The notes: a model not told the origin generated them from the letters alone. 10,370 nucleotides of DNA from an uncultured Methanobrevibacter sp. (GCF_937881195.1 NZ_CALGFC010000014.1:1-10370); one strand, 5' to 3'; shown: positions 1 through 6,345, counted from the first letter of the stretch. Numbers and translations are program-made.

Positions 1-55
1 TTATATTAAAATTATATTAAAATTATATTAAAATTATATTAAAATTATATTAAAA
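1..55. repeat. 11-bp tandem repeat, five copies
   Basis: Five exact, uninterrupted copies of TTATATTAAAA occupy the first 55 bases and may continue upstream of the window. They end 22 bp before the ehbM start, so they fill the gap between ehbM and whatever precedes it. The unit contains TATA-like sequence but no recognisable protein site. It is most simply a slipped-strand minisatellite in AT-rich DNA. Confidence 0.9.
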
Positions 56-77
56 ATAAAAGTAATAGAGGGATTTA

Positions 78-524
78 ATGAGCCTTAAGTCATTTTCAAG
101 GGCAAGAGCTGTCCATTTAATGTTGGTATATACTGGAGGATGTAATGGTTGTGACATTGAAATCGTTAATTGCGTTCTCTCGCCTAAATTTGATGTTGAG
201 CAATATAAGGTTTTCCTAACTTGGAACCCTCGTGAAGCTGATGTTTTGGTTGTCACTGGTCCTGTAACAAAACTTAACGAAGAGCCATTAAAGAAGATTT
301 ATGAAGCTATTCCTAATCCTAAAGCAGTAATAGCTGCAGGGTCTTGTGCTTTAATGGGGGGAGTATATAAAAATATTCATGGTGACATACCATCTGAAGA
401 AATTATGGGTCCTGTTGAAAACATAATTCCAGTAGATGCTAAAGTACCTGGTTGTGCCGTGAGGCCTGAAGATGTACTTTCTGGTGTAGTGGCTGCACTT
501 CCTAAGCTCTTAGGGGCAGATTAG
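78..524 (+). CDS. ehbM: Energy-converting hydrogenase B small subunit EhbM
   Basis: A 148-residue small subunit of a membrane-bound group 4 [NiFe] hydrogenase, related to NuoB of complex I. It carries the proximal [4Fe-4S] cluster that passes electrons between the NiFe site and the polyferredoxin subunits on the cytoplasmic face. The cluster ligands are visible: GGCNGCD with C22 and C25, AAGSCALMGG with C90, and PGCAVRPED with C126. An extra cysteine, C32, lies between the first pair and the third ligand. The length is normal for the family. The ATG at 78 follows a GAGGG site at 68-72. The order ehbM-N-O-P-Q downstream separates it from the EhaN, EchC and CooL paralogues. I am sure of the family and fairly sure of the Ehb assignment, which rests partly on gene order. 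The rest of the cluster should lie upstream of the window. Confidence 0.93.
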   Translation: MSLKSFSRARAVHLMLVYTGGCNGCDIEIVNCVLSPKFDVEQYKVFLTWNPREADVLVVTGPVTKLNEEPLKKIYEAIPNPKAVIAAGSCALMGGVYKNIHGDIPSEEIMGPVENIIPVDAKVPGCAVRPEDVLSGVVAALPKLLGAD

Positions 525-539
525 AGAGATTTTATTATT

Positions 540-601
540 AAAAATATCAATTATTAAATTATCAATTATTAAAAATATCAATTATTAAATTATCAATTAT
601 T
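540..601. repeat. 31-bp direct repeat, two perfect copies, between ehbM and ehbN
   Basis: Two perfect adjacent 31-bp copies (540-570 and 571-601). Each is itself made of a 16-bp and a 15-bp near-duplicate sharing TATCAATTATT. The pattern decays into related AATATT sequence to about 630. A second short direct repeat, TAGTGAAAAT, occurs at 692-701 and 707-716. The 286-bp gap has no credible gene and is long for two subunits of one complex. Confidence 0.85.
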
Positions 602-802
602 AAAAATATTGAATATTAAGAATATTAATTTAAAAAAATATCAAAAATAAATAATATCAAAAATCAAAATAATAAAAATAAAAATATTAAGTAGTGAAAA
701 TTTAAATAGTGAAAATATTAACTATTAAAAATATTAAACATAAAAATATCTGACTTACTTAAATGAGATATAAATTGAATATATAGATTATTATTACAAT
801 TA

Positions 803-807
803 GTGAT
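803..807 (+). promoter_or_regulatory. Ribosome binding site of ehbN
   Basis: GTGAT, a partial match to the archaeal GGAGGTGAT site, lies 3 bases before the ATG at 811. It supports this start for the large subunit despite the AT-rich leader. Confidence 0.6.
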
Positions 808-810
808 ATA

Positions 811-1944
811 ATGACAGAAGAAAAACGACCAATAAGGCAGGAAGTAATTGAAACTGAAGTTGCAATGGGAACTGTACACCCTGCTGCATTGGAACCTTAT
901 AGAGTTCGACTTTTTGTTGAAGATGAGATTGTAAGAGATGCCGAAATCACTATTGGTGTTAATCATAGGGGCATCGAAAGAATAATGGAAGGACTGCCTG
1001 TTGAAAAGGCAAATTCTCTTACAGAAAAAGTTTGTGGTATTTGCTCTAACGCTCATATTTGGAATTCAGTTTTAACTGCAGAAAAAGGGTTAGGAATTGA
1101 TGTTCCTGAGAGAGCTAATTATATTAGGGTTATAGTTGAGGAACTTGAGAGATTACATAGTCATTCTCTTTATCTTGCCCATGGAAGTGAAGTTTTAGGC
1201 CATGAAACATTTTCAATGAGGGCTTTTTATCTTAGAGAAACCGTAATGGAACTTCTTAGGATGATTGGTGGTAATCGTGTTCAATATGGTGCTTCAATCA
1301 TTGGTGGTGTAAGACCAAGATGTGAACTTAGTGATATGAGGATTCAAAAGATTGCTGAAGGTATGGATACTCTCGAAAAAGGAATAACTGATTTTGCAGA
1401 TAGATTTGCTTCTGATCCCATTGTTATGAGTAGGATTGAAGGAATAGGGGTAATTACTCAAAGTCAGGCAAAATCTCTTGAAGTAACTGGTCCAACTCTT
1501 AGAGCTACTGGTATAGCTCAAGATCTTAGAGCTACTATGAAAGAATATGATGATTTTGATTTTAATATAATTACTCAAGATGATGGGGATGTTAAGTCCA
1601 ATTTATTAATGAGGGTTTTTGAGATTTTAGAAACAATAAATATAATACGTCAAGCTATAAAAAATATTCCAAAAGGTCCAATTGTAAATAGATCTTGGGA
1701 AATGTTTGACTGTGACACAATAAAAAGTTATATTGAGGTTCCAAGAGGAACTTTATACCATTCTTATGCAATTGAAGATGGTAGGGTTAGAGGAAGTATT
1801 ATAAGGACTCCTTCTATGTCTAATATTGGAGCTATGCAGACTGCTTGTATTGGAGATCATGTAACTGATGCACAACTTTGTATAGTTCAGTGTGATCCAT
1901 GTTTTACTTGTACTGATAGAGCTATTAAAATAATCAATATTTAA
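811..1944 (+). CDS. ehbN: Energy-converting hydrogenase B [NiFe] large subunit EhbN
   Basis: A 377-residue catalytic subunit of Ehb, related to NuoD of complex I. It binds the NiFe centre where H2 is split, the electrons going to ferredoxin at the expense of the membrane ion gradient. Both nickel-binding pairs are present: the N-terminal VCGIC with C75 and C78, and the C-terminal DPCFTC with C364 and C367. The upstream RGIE motif (R53 to E56), conserved in large subunits, and the GGVRPRC segment (165-171) also fit. After the CTDR sequence, where related HycE-type subunits are cleaved, only seven residues remain, so a maturation peptide is very short or absent. The start is set by GTGAT before ATG. 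It sits between ehbM and ehbO on the same strand, and EhbM should be its direct electron partner. Paralogous EhaO is the main alternative, but the neighbours argue for Ehb. Confidence 0.94.
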   Translation: MTEEKRPIRQEVIETEVAMGTVHPAALEPYRVRLFVEDEIVRDAEITIGVNHRGIERIMEGLPVEKANSLTEKVCGICSNAHIWNSVLTAEKGLGIDVPERANYIRVIVEELERLHSHSLYLAHGSEVLGHETFSMRAFYLRETVMELLRMIGGNRVQYGASIIGGVRPRCELSDMRIQKIAEGMDTLEKGITDFADRFASDPIVMSRIEGIGVITQSQAKSLEVTGPTLRATGIAQDLRATMKEYDDFDFNIITQDDGDVKSNLLMRVFEILETINIIRQAIKNIPKGPIVNRSWEMFDCDTIKSYIEVPRGTLYHSYAIEDGRVRGSIIRTPSMSNIGAMQTACIGDHVTDAQLCIVQCDPCFTCTDRAIKIINI

Positions 1945-1975
1945 GATGATAATATTTAATTAAAATTATTTGAAT

Positions 1976-2008
1976 AAATATACTAAAGTTAAATAAAATA
2001 TACTAAAG
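1976..2008. repeat. 13-bp direct repeat at 20-bp spacing
   Basis: AAATATACTAAAG occurs at 1976-1988 and again at 1996-2008 in the 97-bp gap between ehbN and ehbO. It ends 33 bp before the ehbO ATG. A paired protein-binding site or a slippage duplication are both possible, and nothing in the sequence decides between them. Confidence 0.75.
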
Positions 2009-2041
2009 AAATTAAAGAAATAAATTAATGAGGAAAATAAA

Positions 2042-3040
2042 ATGTCAAATATCACAATTATATATTCAATTTTAGCAGTGATTGGTACATTAGTTTTAGC
2101 CCTAATTGTTGGAACTTTACTTCCTGGAATTGAAAGGAAATATATTCAAGCAAGAATTCAACAGAGAATAGGGCCTCCTGTTACTAGTCCTGGAATAATG
2201 GCACCTATAAAGTTTTTCTTCAAGGAAAATATATCTCCTAATTCACCAGTACCGGCACTTTATAAATCTCTGCCTATTGTATGTTTTATTGTAGTGGTTT
2301 TAATATTAGTGGCTTTAACTCCCCAAATGTACTTTTTTGGAGCATTTGCTAGTATAATTGCTATTATTGGGTTTTTAAAAGTTGAAGAAGTTGCTTATGT
2401 TCTAATGGGTTCTCTTTCAAAATCTATAATGTCTCTCGGACTTCCATTTCCAGATATTGTTAAAGGTGCATCTCATCCAAATGCTCAAAGATCTTATCTT
2501 GAAGATTTAAGTTCAAATAGGGCATTTCGTATGATAGCATTTGGTTCTTTCCCTTTATATCTATCCATTTTCATACCTGTAGCTATGACTGGCAGTATTT
2601 TTTTGGGAGATATAGTAAATTATCAACATCTAAATGGTCCTTTCATACTTACAGTATCTGGTGTAATTGGTACAATAGTATTTTTCATTGGATATATGAT
2701 ACTCTTAAATGAATATCCTTTTAATATCTTAAAAGCTAAAGCAGATGTTATTGAAGGCCCTTATATGGAATATGCTTCAAAATATAGGTCTTTTGTTTAT
2801 ATTACAAGAGGATTTTTAATGTTCACTTTAGGAGCATTATTCTCAGTATTATTTATTGGCTTACCTCCTAATATATTTTCTTGGAGTATTTTAGTAAATA
2901 TACTTGTAGCGGTTATTTTCCCTGTAATAATGGGTATAATGAGTGCATTTTCTCCAGTATTTACTTATAGGCAGTTTTATCCTGTTGTGGTTGCATCATC
3001 TCTTTTAGGAGTTTTGGGTATAGCTATTGGATTATTTTAG
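2042..3040 (+). CDS. ehbO: Energy-converting hydrogenase B integral membrane subunit EhbO (NuoH-like)
   Basis: A 332-residue membrane protein of the NuoH/HycD/EchB family, which anchors the hydrogenase module to the membrane arm and forms part of the ion path. About eight hydrophobic helices are visible, roughly at residues 5-29, 77-93, 98-113, 163-188, 200-222, 252-275, 281-300 and 312-331. Two family hallmarks are present: ERKYIQARIQQRIGPP (31-46), matching the QxRxGP loop of NuoH, and the acidic cytoplasmic loop ADVIEGPYMEYASKYRS (234-250), matching the NuoH loop that contacts the quinone or NiFe module. K113, E115 and E116 at the edge of a helix and E224 after the fifth are charged residues of the kind used in ion transfer (inference). 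The ATG follows a GAGGA site at 2030-2034. The family is certain. The O letter follows from the gene order. Confidence 0.92.
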   Translation: MSNITIIYSILAVIGTLVLALIVGTLLPGIERKYIQARIQQRIGPPVTSPGIMAPIKFFFKENISPNSPVPALYKSLPIVCFIVVVLILVALTPQMYFFGAFASIIAIIGFLKVEEVAYVLMGSLSKSIMSLGLPFPDIVKGASHPNAQRSYLEDLSSNRAFRMIAFGSFPLYLSIFIPVAMTGSIFLGDIVNYQHLNGPFILTVSGVIGTIVFFIGYMILLNEYPFNILKAKADVIEGPYMEYASKYRSFVYITRGFLMFTLGALFSVLFIGLPPNIFSWSILVNILVAVIFPVIMGIMSAFSPVFTYRQFYPVVVASSLLGVLGIAIGLF

Positions 3041-3246
3041 TATTATGTGTTCCTTGTCTTTAATAATATTTTATATAATACTTTTTTAATATAAATTATA
3101 TAATCTATAAAAATCATATAAACTAAATAAGTAATTAAACAGTTAAATTATAAAAAATTTAAGTATAAATTTATTATATTGGTTAAATAGTAATAAATTT
3201 TATTTAATTAAATTGTAATGATAAAAAATATAAAATTTTATATTTT

Positions 3247-3252
3247 GGTGAT
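3247..3252 (+). promoter_or_regulatory. Ribosome binding site GGTGAT that selects a TTG start for ehbP
   Basis: A full GGTGAT lies four bases before an in-frame TTG at 3257. The upstream in-frame ATG at 3218 has no such site and would add a hydrophobic 13-residue stretch (MIKNIKFYILVIL) that looks like translated AT-rich leader. Confidence 0.8.
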
Positions 3253-3256
3253 TTTA

Positions 3257-3517
3257 TTGAAATTTGTAGTCAGAGCTCAGCATATAGTAAGTCTTGGTGG
3301 ATACATTGTTGAGCGAAATTTTCCATATAGAAATATTATTTTAGTCAATAAATCAAATGAACCTATCAAAGCCGAAATTCCAGTTTTCAATGAGGAATGG
3401 ATCGATAATCATAGGGAATTGGGATTAGAAGTCATACCTGTTGGGGAAGATGATAGTTTTCTTTCTTTATTTAAAAAAGCGAAAGCTGATTTAGAAGTGT
3501 CAAAGTTAGAAAATTAA
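3257..3517 (+). CDS. ehbP: Energy-converting hydrogenase B subunit EhbP
   Basis: A small protein, 86 residues from the TTG at 3257. It matches my recollection of the EhbP family: start MKFVV, then HIVSLGGYIVER (11-22), PYRNIILVN (25-33), EIPVFNEEW (42-50) and a charged C-terminus with KAKADL. It has no cysteine, no membrane segment and no known catalytic motif. Its role in the complex is unknown, and a small soluble or peripheral accessory subunit is likely. It lies between ehbO and ehbQ, where EhbP is expected. A longer 99-residue reading from ATG 3218 is possible but has no ribosome binding site and would turn a soluble protein into one with a false signal-like N-terminus. The gap to ehbO is 216 bp, with a T-rich run at about 3079-3088, so ehbP and ehbQ may also have their own promoter. 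Confidence 0.85.
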   Translation: MKFVVRAQHIVSLGGYIVERNFPYRNIILVNKSNEPIKAEIPVFNEEWIDNHRELGLEVIPVGEDDSFLSLFKKAKADLEVSKLEN

Positions 3518-3547
3518 TTCTTAAATTATTATTTGATTTTATAATTA

Positions 3548-3585
3548 TATATTAAAATTAAATTATTATATTAAAATTAAATTAT
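3548..3585. repeat. 19-bp tandem repeat, two copies, between ehbP and ehbQ
   Basis: Two perfect adjacent 19-bp copies at 3548-3566 and 3567-3585, with core ATTAAAATTAAATTA. They lie just after ehbP, in a 202-bp gap otherwise made of T-rich sequence and two perfect palindromes. Confidence 0.8.
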
Positions 3586-3606
3586 TAATTTTCTTTTAGG
3601 ATTATA

Positions 3607-3645
3607 TAATGATTAAATCATTAACTTTATTTTAATCTTAAGATT
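3607..3645. promoter_or_regulatory. Two perfect palindromes upstream of ehbQ
   Basis: TAATGATTAAATCATTA (3607-3623, 8 bp arms around one A) is followed 10 bp later by AATCTTAAGATT (3634-3645, fully self-complementary). They lie 75 to 113 bp upstream of the ehbQ start. They may be operators of a dimeric regulator, or weak RNA hairpins ending the ehbP message. Chance palindromes are common in AT-only DNA, so confidence is limited. The few G and C bases sit at symmetric positions in both. Confidence 0.35.
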
Positions 3646-3710
3646 TATTTTTAATATTCATTTTTTATTAGTTTTATTTATTATTTTTATCATTTTTATT
3701 TTATTCATTC

Positions 3711-3714
3711 GGTG
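3711..3714 (+). promoter_or_regulatory. Ribosome binding site of ehbQ
   Basis: GGTG lies five bases before the ATG at 3720 in a leader otherwise made of T and A. It is the only G-rich stretch near the start and supports this initiation site. Confidence 0.55.
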
Positions 3715-3719
3715 TTTAA

Positions 3720-4376
3720 ATGCCAAACACAGCAATAACAATTAAAAGTCTTGAAAAAAAAGGAGTTTTAGATGAAATAACTAATGTGATCTCTTCTTAT
3801 GGGGTCAATATTAGCTATACTCATCTTTTTATTGAAAAAAATAATTTAGGGTCTATTAATTTAGAACTTGAAAGTATTGATAATATTGAACAGTTAATTA
3901 GTGATATTAAATCTATTGATGCTGTTCAATCTGTTGAAATACATGGTTCTCTAAATGATATTTATGGTAAGAGAATTATCATATTTGGTGGTGGAGCTCA
4001 AGTATCTCAAGTAGCAATGGGCGCTATAACAGAAGCTGATCGCCATAACATACGTGGGGAAAGAATAAGTATTGATACAATTCCTTTGGTAGGGGAAGAA
4101 GATATTGCAGAGGCTGTTGAAGCATTATCTAGACTTCCAAGAGTCAGTGCTTTAGTACTCGCAGGGTCTCTCATGGGAGGTAAAATTGCTGAAGCTATTT
4201 CAAACGTAAAATCTGAACATGATTTGACTGTTATAAGTCTTAATATGCCTGGAAGTGTTACAGAGGTTGCAGATCTTGTAATATCTGATCCAATTCAAGC
4301 AGGGGTAATGGCAGTTATGTCAATAGCAGATACAGCTATTTTTGATATAAAAAAATTAAAAAAGAATAAATTTTAA
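3720..4376 (+). CDS. ehbQ: EhbQ, ACT-domain protein at the end of the ehb cluster
   Basis: A 218-residue soluble protein with two parts. Residues 4 to 76 have the pattern of an ACT ligand-binding domain: ITIKSLEKKGVLDEITNVIS, then a GVNISY turn, a predicted strand and a helix ending before HGS. Residues 84 to 208 form a second alpha/beta domain that I recall as an uncharacterised family (DUF5612) in methanogens. It has a glycine-rich IIIFGGGAQVSQ loop (86-96), DRHNIRGE (107-114), IPLVGEE (121-127) and AGSLMGG (148-154). It lacks cysteines and membrane segments, so it is not an electron carrier. ACT domains usually bind amino acids, and a regulatory role linking the hydrogenase to biosynthesis is a reasonable inference, but no function is established. 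The last residues, KKNKF, are encoded inside the start of a tandem repeat array. The gene name follows gene order, so a general DUF5612/ACT annotation is the alternative. Confidence 0.82.
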   Translation: MPNTAITIKSLEKKGVLDEITNVISSYGVNISYTHLFIEKNNLGSINLELESIDNIEQLISDIKSIDAVQSVEIHGSLNDIYGKRIIIFGGGAQVSQVAMGAITEADRHNIRGERISIDTIPLVGEEDIAEAVEALSRLPRVSALVLAGSLMGGKIAEAISNVKSEHDLTVISLNMPGSVTEVADLVISDPIQAGVMAVMSIADTAIFDIKKLKKNKF

Positions 4377-4468
4377 GAAATAAGTTTTAAAAAATAGATT
4401 TTAAAAAATAATTTTTAAAGAATAAATTTTAAAAAATAGATTTTAAAAAATAAATTTTAATGAATTAA
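4371..4468. repeat. 14-bp tandem repeat, seven copies, at the 3' end of ehbQ
   Basis: Seven consecutive 14-bp units begin at 4371, each starting TTTTAA. Typical members are TTTTAAAAAATAGA and TTTTAAAAAATAAA, with one to four changes between copies. The first copy contains the ehbQ stop codon (4374-4376). A decayed copy at 4357-4370 encodes the end of the protein. Read on the - strand, each central unit offers a T6 run, so the array could act as a series of archaeal U-tract terminators for the - strand gene arriving from the right. Confidence 0.88.
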
Positions 4469-4482
4469 TTTTATTTTTATTA
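4467..4482 (+). terminator. Possible terminator of the ehb run
   Basis: A T-rich stretch (AATTTTATTTTTATTA) follows the 14-bp array 90 bp after the ehbQ stop. Archaeal RNA polymerase ends transcription at U-rich tracts without needing a hairpin. The position between convergent genes fits, but the whole region is AT-rich, so this is tentative. Confidence 0.35.
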
Positions 4483-4493
4483 TACTAATATTG

Positions 4494-4523
4494 GCTAAAA
4501 ATCTTAAATTTAAAGATTTTAGC
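4494..4523 (-). terminator. Hairpin just after the 96-residue gene
   Basis: GCTAAAA and TTTTAGC form a stem extended by TCTT/AAGA across a one-base bulge, with a 7-base A/T loop. On the - strand the hairpin starts four bases after the stop codon of the small gene and is followed by A/T-rich sequence and then the T6 runs of the 14-bp array. It is a plausible terminator for that gene and, read the other way, a backstop for ehbQ transcription. Confidence 0.4.
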
Positions 4524-4526
4524 TAT

Positions 4527-4817
4527 TTAGCTCATCTCTATAGCTCTTATTAATCTACTAGCATCATTTTTTATTTCAGGGTTTTTGATTTTTCCACTTT
4601 CTCTTATTTTAAGAGCAAGTGTTAAAACTTTTGAAACATCTTGAGGTTTTAAATTTTCTACCATATTTAAATAGCTTTCAGTTTCTTCTTCGCTTAACCC
4701 TAAATCCTCTTTACACTCGTCAAGATTAGCTAAAACTGCTTTACAATTACTCATTAAATCGTTTTCGTCATCGAAATTGCATGACTCGCATTTATTTTTT
4801 AATTCTTCATCATTCAT
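4527..4817 (-). CDS. Hypothetical 96-residue cysteine-containing protein
   Basis: I do not recognise this protein. The reading frame is well supported: ATG at 4817 follows a full AGGTGA site (about 4822-4827 on this strand) by a short A-rich spacer, and codon use matches the neighbours. The N-terminal part is acidic and holds four cysteines, CESC (C10, C13), C25 and C35, spaced as a possible metal site. The middle (LGLSEEETESYLNMVENL, 39-56) and the C-terminal part (KVLTLALKIRESGKI, 63-77) look helical, with acidic and basic faces. There is no signal peptide or membrane segment, so it is probably cytoplasmic. It lies 165 bp downstream of the Cas4-like gene on the same strand and converges with ehbQ. 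A small zinc- or Fe-S-binding adaptor is one guess, but no function is claimed. Confidence 0.75.
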   Translation of the reverse strand: MNDEELKNKCESCNFDDENDLMSNCKAVLANLDECKEDLGLSEEETESYLNMVENLKPQDVSKVLTLALKIRESGKIKNPEIKNDASRLIRAIEMS

Positions 4818-4849
4818 TTTTTCACCTATATTATAATTAATTCAATTGA

Positions 4850-4862
4850 TTATTTTAAATAT
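4850..4862 (-). promoter_or_regulatory. Possible TATA element of the 96-residue gene
   Basis: On the - strand, AAATATTTAAAATAA lies about 35 to 45 bases before the ATG, which would put a start of transcription just before the AGGTGA site. It is the best archaeal box A candidate in the 165-bp gap, but many A/T hexamers would score similarly. Confidence 0.3.
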
Positions 4863-4982
4863 TTGTAGGTTCAGGTACTTATTTTTTAGTATTTTGTTCT
4901 GATAGTCATGATTAATATGTATCTTATTTTTAATTTGGTTAGTAGTTTAAATTTATAATAAATATCAATATTATTATTTTTA

Positions 4983-5972
4983 TTATTTTTCCATACATAA
5001 CAATTTATAATTGCATTTATTACATTTTTTAGCATCTTTTTTAATTTCAGGAACTAAATCATTGTTTATAAGGGTATTAACTTCATTTAATATTCTAAAA
5101 AAATTCTTTCTTAGATGGGCATCCATTACCACTATTCTTCTATCACCAATTTTTAAATAATCTATAAAACCAACAAAAACTTCTGTATCAAACTCATTTT
5201 CTATAAGTAATGCTGATGCAGCTAACTCAATCGCATCTCCATCCCAAACTCCTTTCAATGGAGGATTGGAAGATTTCACACTTATTGGAAAATATTTACC
5301 CTCTATTATCTCGATTTTATCACATGCTCCAACTATATCCAATTGTGTATCTCTCATTAGATAGCTATACATTGATGTTGGAAAAAATAATTCTGCTATT
5401 TGATTTCCATCTTTTTGGTTAATTAACATAGCTTTTTTTACTTTCAAGGATAATATTTTTAGATTATAATAAATTTCGGATTCTAATTCTCTTTTAAGTT
5501 CATTTATTCTATCAATTTTTTCAATTTCTTCCTCTATTACATTAACATTAGATATGGATGTTTTTATATTCTCTAAATTATTTTCAATAAAATTATTTCC
5601 AGTATAATCATTTTCAATAAAAATATCTTCTTTTCTACCAATATTTAAGCTATCCTCTAAATCATGTTCTAAGTTAGTATTAATTGTAATATCTTCTTTT
5701 TTATCTATTGCTGCAATATTCTCATTTAATAGTGAAAAAGAACTTTCTATATACTCTTCTATATTTTTATTTAAACTTTCTTCTATTTCATTTAGGCTCA
5801 TTTCTTTTTTTGTTTTTCGTATATTTCTTTGGAATAAATCATTTAAATCGACTCTTAACTCTTTGATTGTCTTATGTATAATAATATCATCTGATTCTTT
5901 CTCAAAATTTTTTTCTAGATATAATTTCATGGGACAAAACATGTAACTTTTTATTGAAGAGATACTAATCAT
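4983..5972 (-). CDS. Stand-alone Cas4-like (PD-(D/E)XK, Fe-S) nuclease homologue with degenerate motifs
   Basis: A 329-residue protein from ATG 5972. It has the cysteine layout of Cas4/AddB-type nucleases: C13 in SYMFCPMKLYL and a C-terminal C317-x2-C320-x5-C326, which in relatives bind one [4Fe-4S] cluster. Motif I His (H33) and motif II Asp (GACDKI, D218) are present. At motif III the usual E-x-K reads S231-V-K233, and the Q-x3-Y motif IV reads E249-x3-S253, so cleavage activity is uncertain. Residues about 57 to 190 form a long acidic, Asn/Ile/Glu-rich insert that typical Cas4 of about 200 residues lacks. No cas genes or CRISPR array lie nearby, so a DNA repair or recombination role is as likely as CRISPR adaptation. 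An in-frame GTG at 5981 would add three residues, but ATG 5972 has the GTGGT site in front of it. Confidence 0.82.
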   Translation of the reverse strand: MISISSIKSYMFCPMKLYLEKNFEKESDDIIIHKTIKELRVDLNDLFQRNIRKTKKEMSLNEIEESLNKNIEEYIESSFSLLNENIAAIDKKEDITINTNLEHDLEDSLNIGRKEDIFIENDYTGNNFIENNLENIKTSISNVNVIEEEIEKIDRINELKRELESEIYYNLKILSLKVKKAMLINQKDGNQIAELFFPTSMYSYLMRDTQLDIVGACDKIEIIEGKYFPISVKSSNPPLKGVWDGDAIELAASALLIENEFDTEVFVGFIDYLKIGDRRIVVMDAHLRKNFFRILNEVNTLINNDLVPEIKKDAKKCNKCNYKLLCMEK

Positions 5973-6345
5973 TTTAACCACTTTTTAAATATTTTTTAAA
6001 TTAAGTAATTTTCAACTAAACACATTGGATTATTATTAATTCAATGCCAAAGTATTACTATATTTTTTTATTTTATTACTCCATAATTAAATATTTAACT
6101 TATTTTTGAGCTTAAAATAGGATTGAATTGCTTAAATTTAGCTATTTCTTAAATATTTCCATAAAAACATAATTTTATCTTTATTTTATATAATTGAATA
6201 AAAATAAACGAATTTTTCTAATTCTTATATAAAAGAGTTAAAAATAAAGATAATTAAAATTTAATTAAAAAATAATAAAATAATTAAAAAATAATTTAAA
6301 CATTATAAAATCATTAAAAATTTAAAAATAATGATTAAAAAGTAG
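5973..6345. other. Gap between the Cas4-like gene and the repeat array: no gene found
   Basis: No open frame with coding character or ribosome binding site was seen here. Near the Cas4-like gene (about 5983-6010, - strand) AT-rich box A-like sequence may hold its promoter. An imperfect inverted repeat, CATTGGA with TTCAATG (6023-6046, one mismatch), flanks a 10-base A/T loop. The rest is A/T sequence passing into short AATTAAAA-type repeats. Confidence 0.5.

Noticed and set aside
50..256. Open frame on the - strand over ehbM
   Set aside because: It overlaps the Fe-S ligand region of ehbM and runs into the 11-bp repeat. No independent coding signal.
540..601. Attachment site or transposon end repeats between ehbM and ehbN
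   Set aside because: The copies are tandem and adjacent with nothing between them, no transposase or integrase is nearby, and similar minisatellites fill most gaps.
718..1056. Open frame on the - strand under the start of ehbN
   Set aside because: It lies antisense to well-supported hydrogenase coding sequence, is full of Asn, Ser, Phe and Ile, and has no ribosome binding site.
1294..1578. Open frame on the - strand inside ehbN
   Set aside because: Antisense shadow with Ser/Ile/Lys-rich composition and no ribosome binding site. The sense strand encodes conserved [NiFe] subunit sequence.
5210..5422. Open frame on the + strand inside the Cas4-like gene
   Set aside because: Antisense to the conserved nuclease core. 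Leu-rich shadow composition.
5973..5981. GTG start three codons upstream for the Cas4-like protein
   Set aside because: No ribosome binding site precedes it, whereas its GTGGT bases serve as the site for ATG 5972, which gives the usual MISISSIKSYMFC start.
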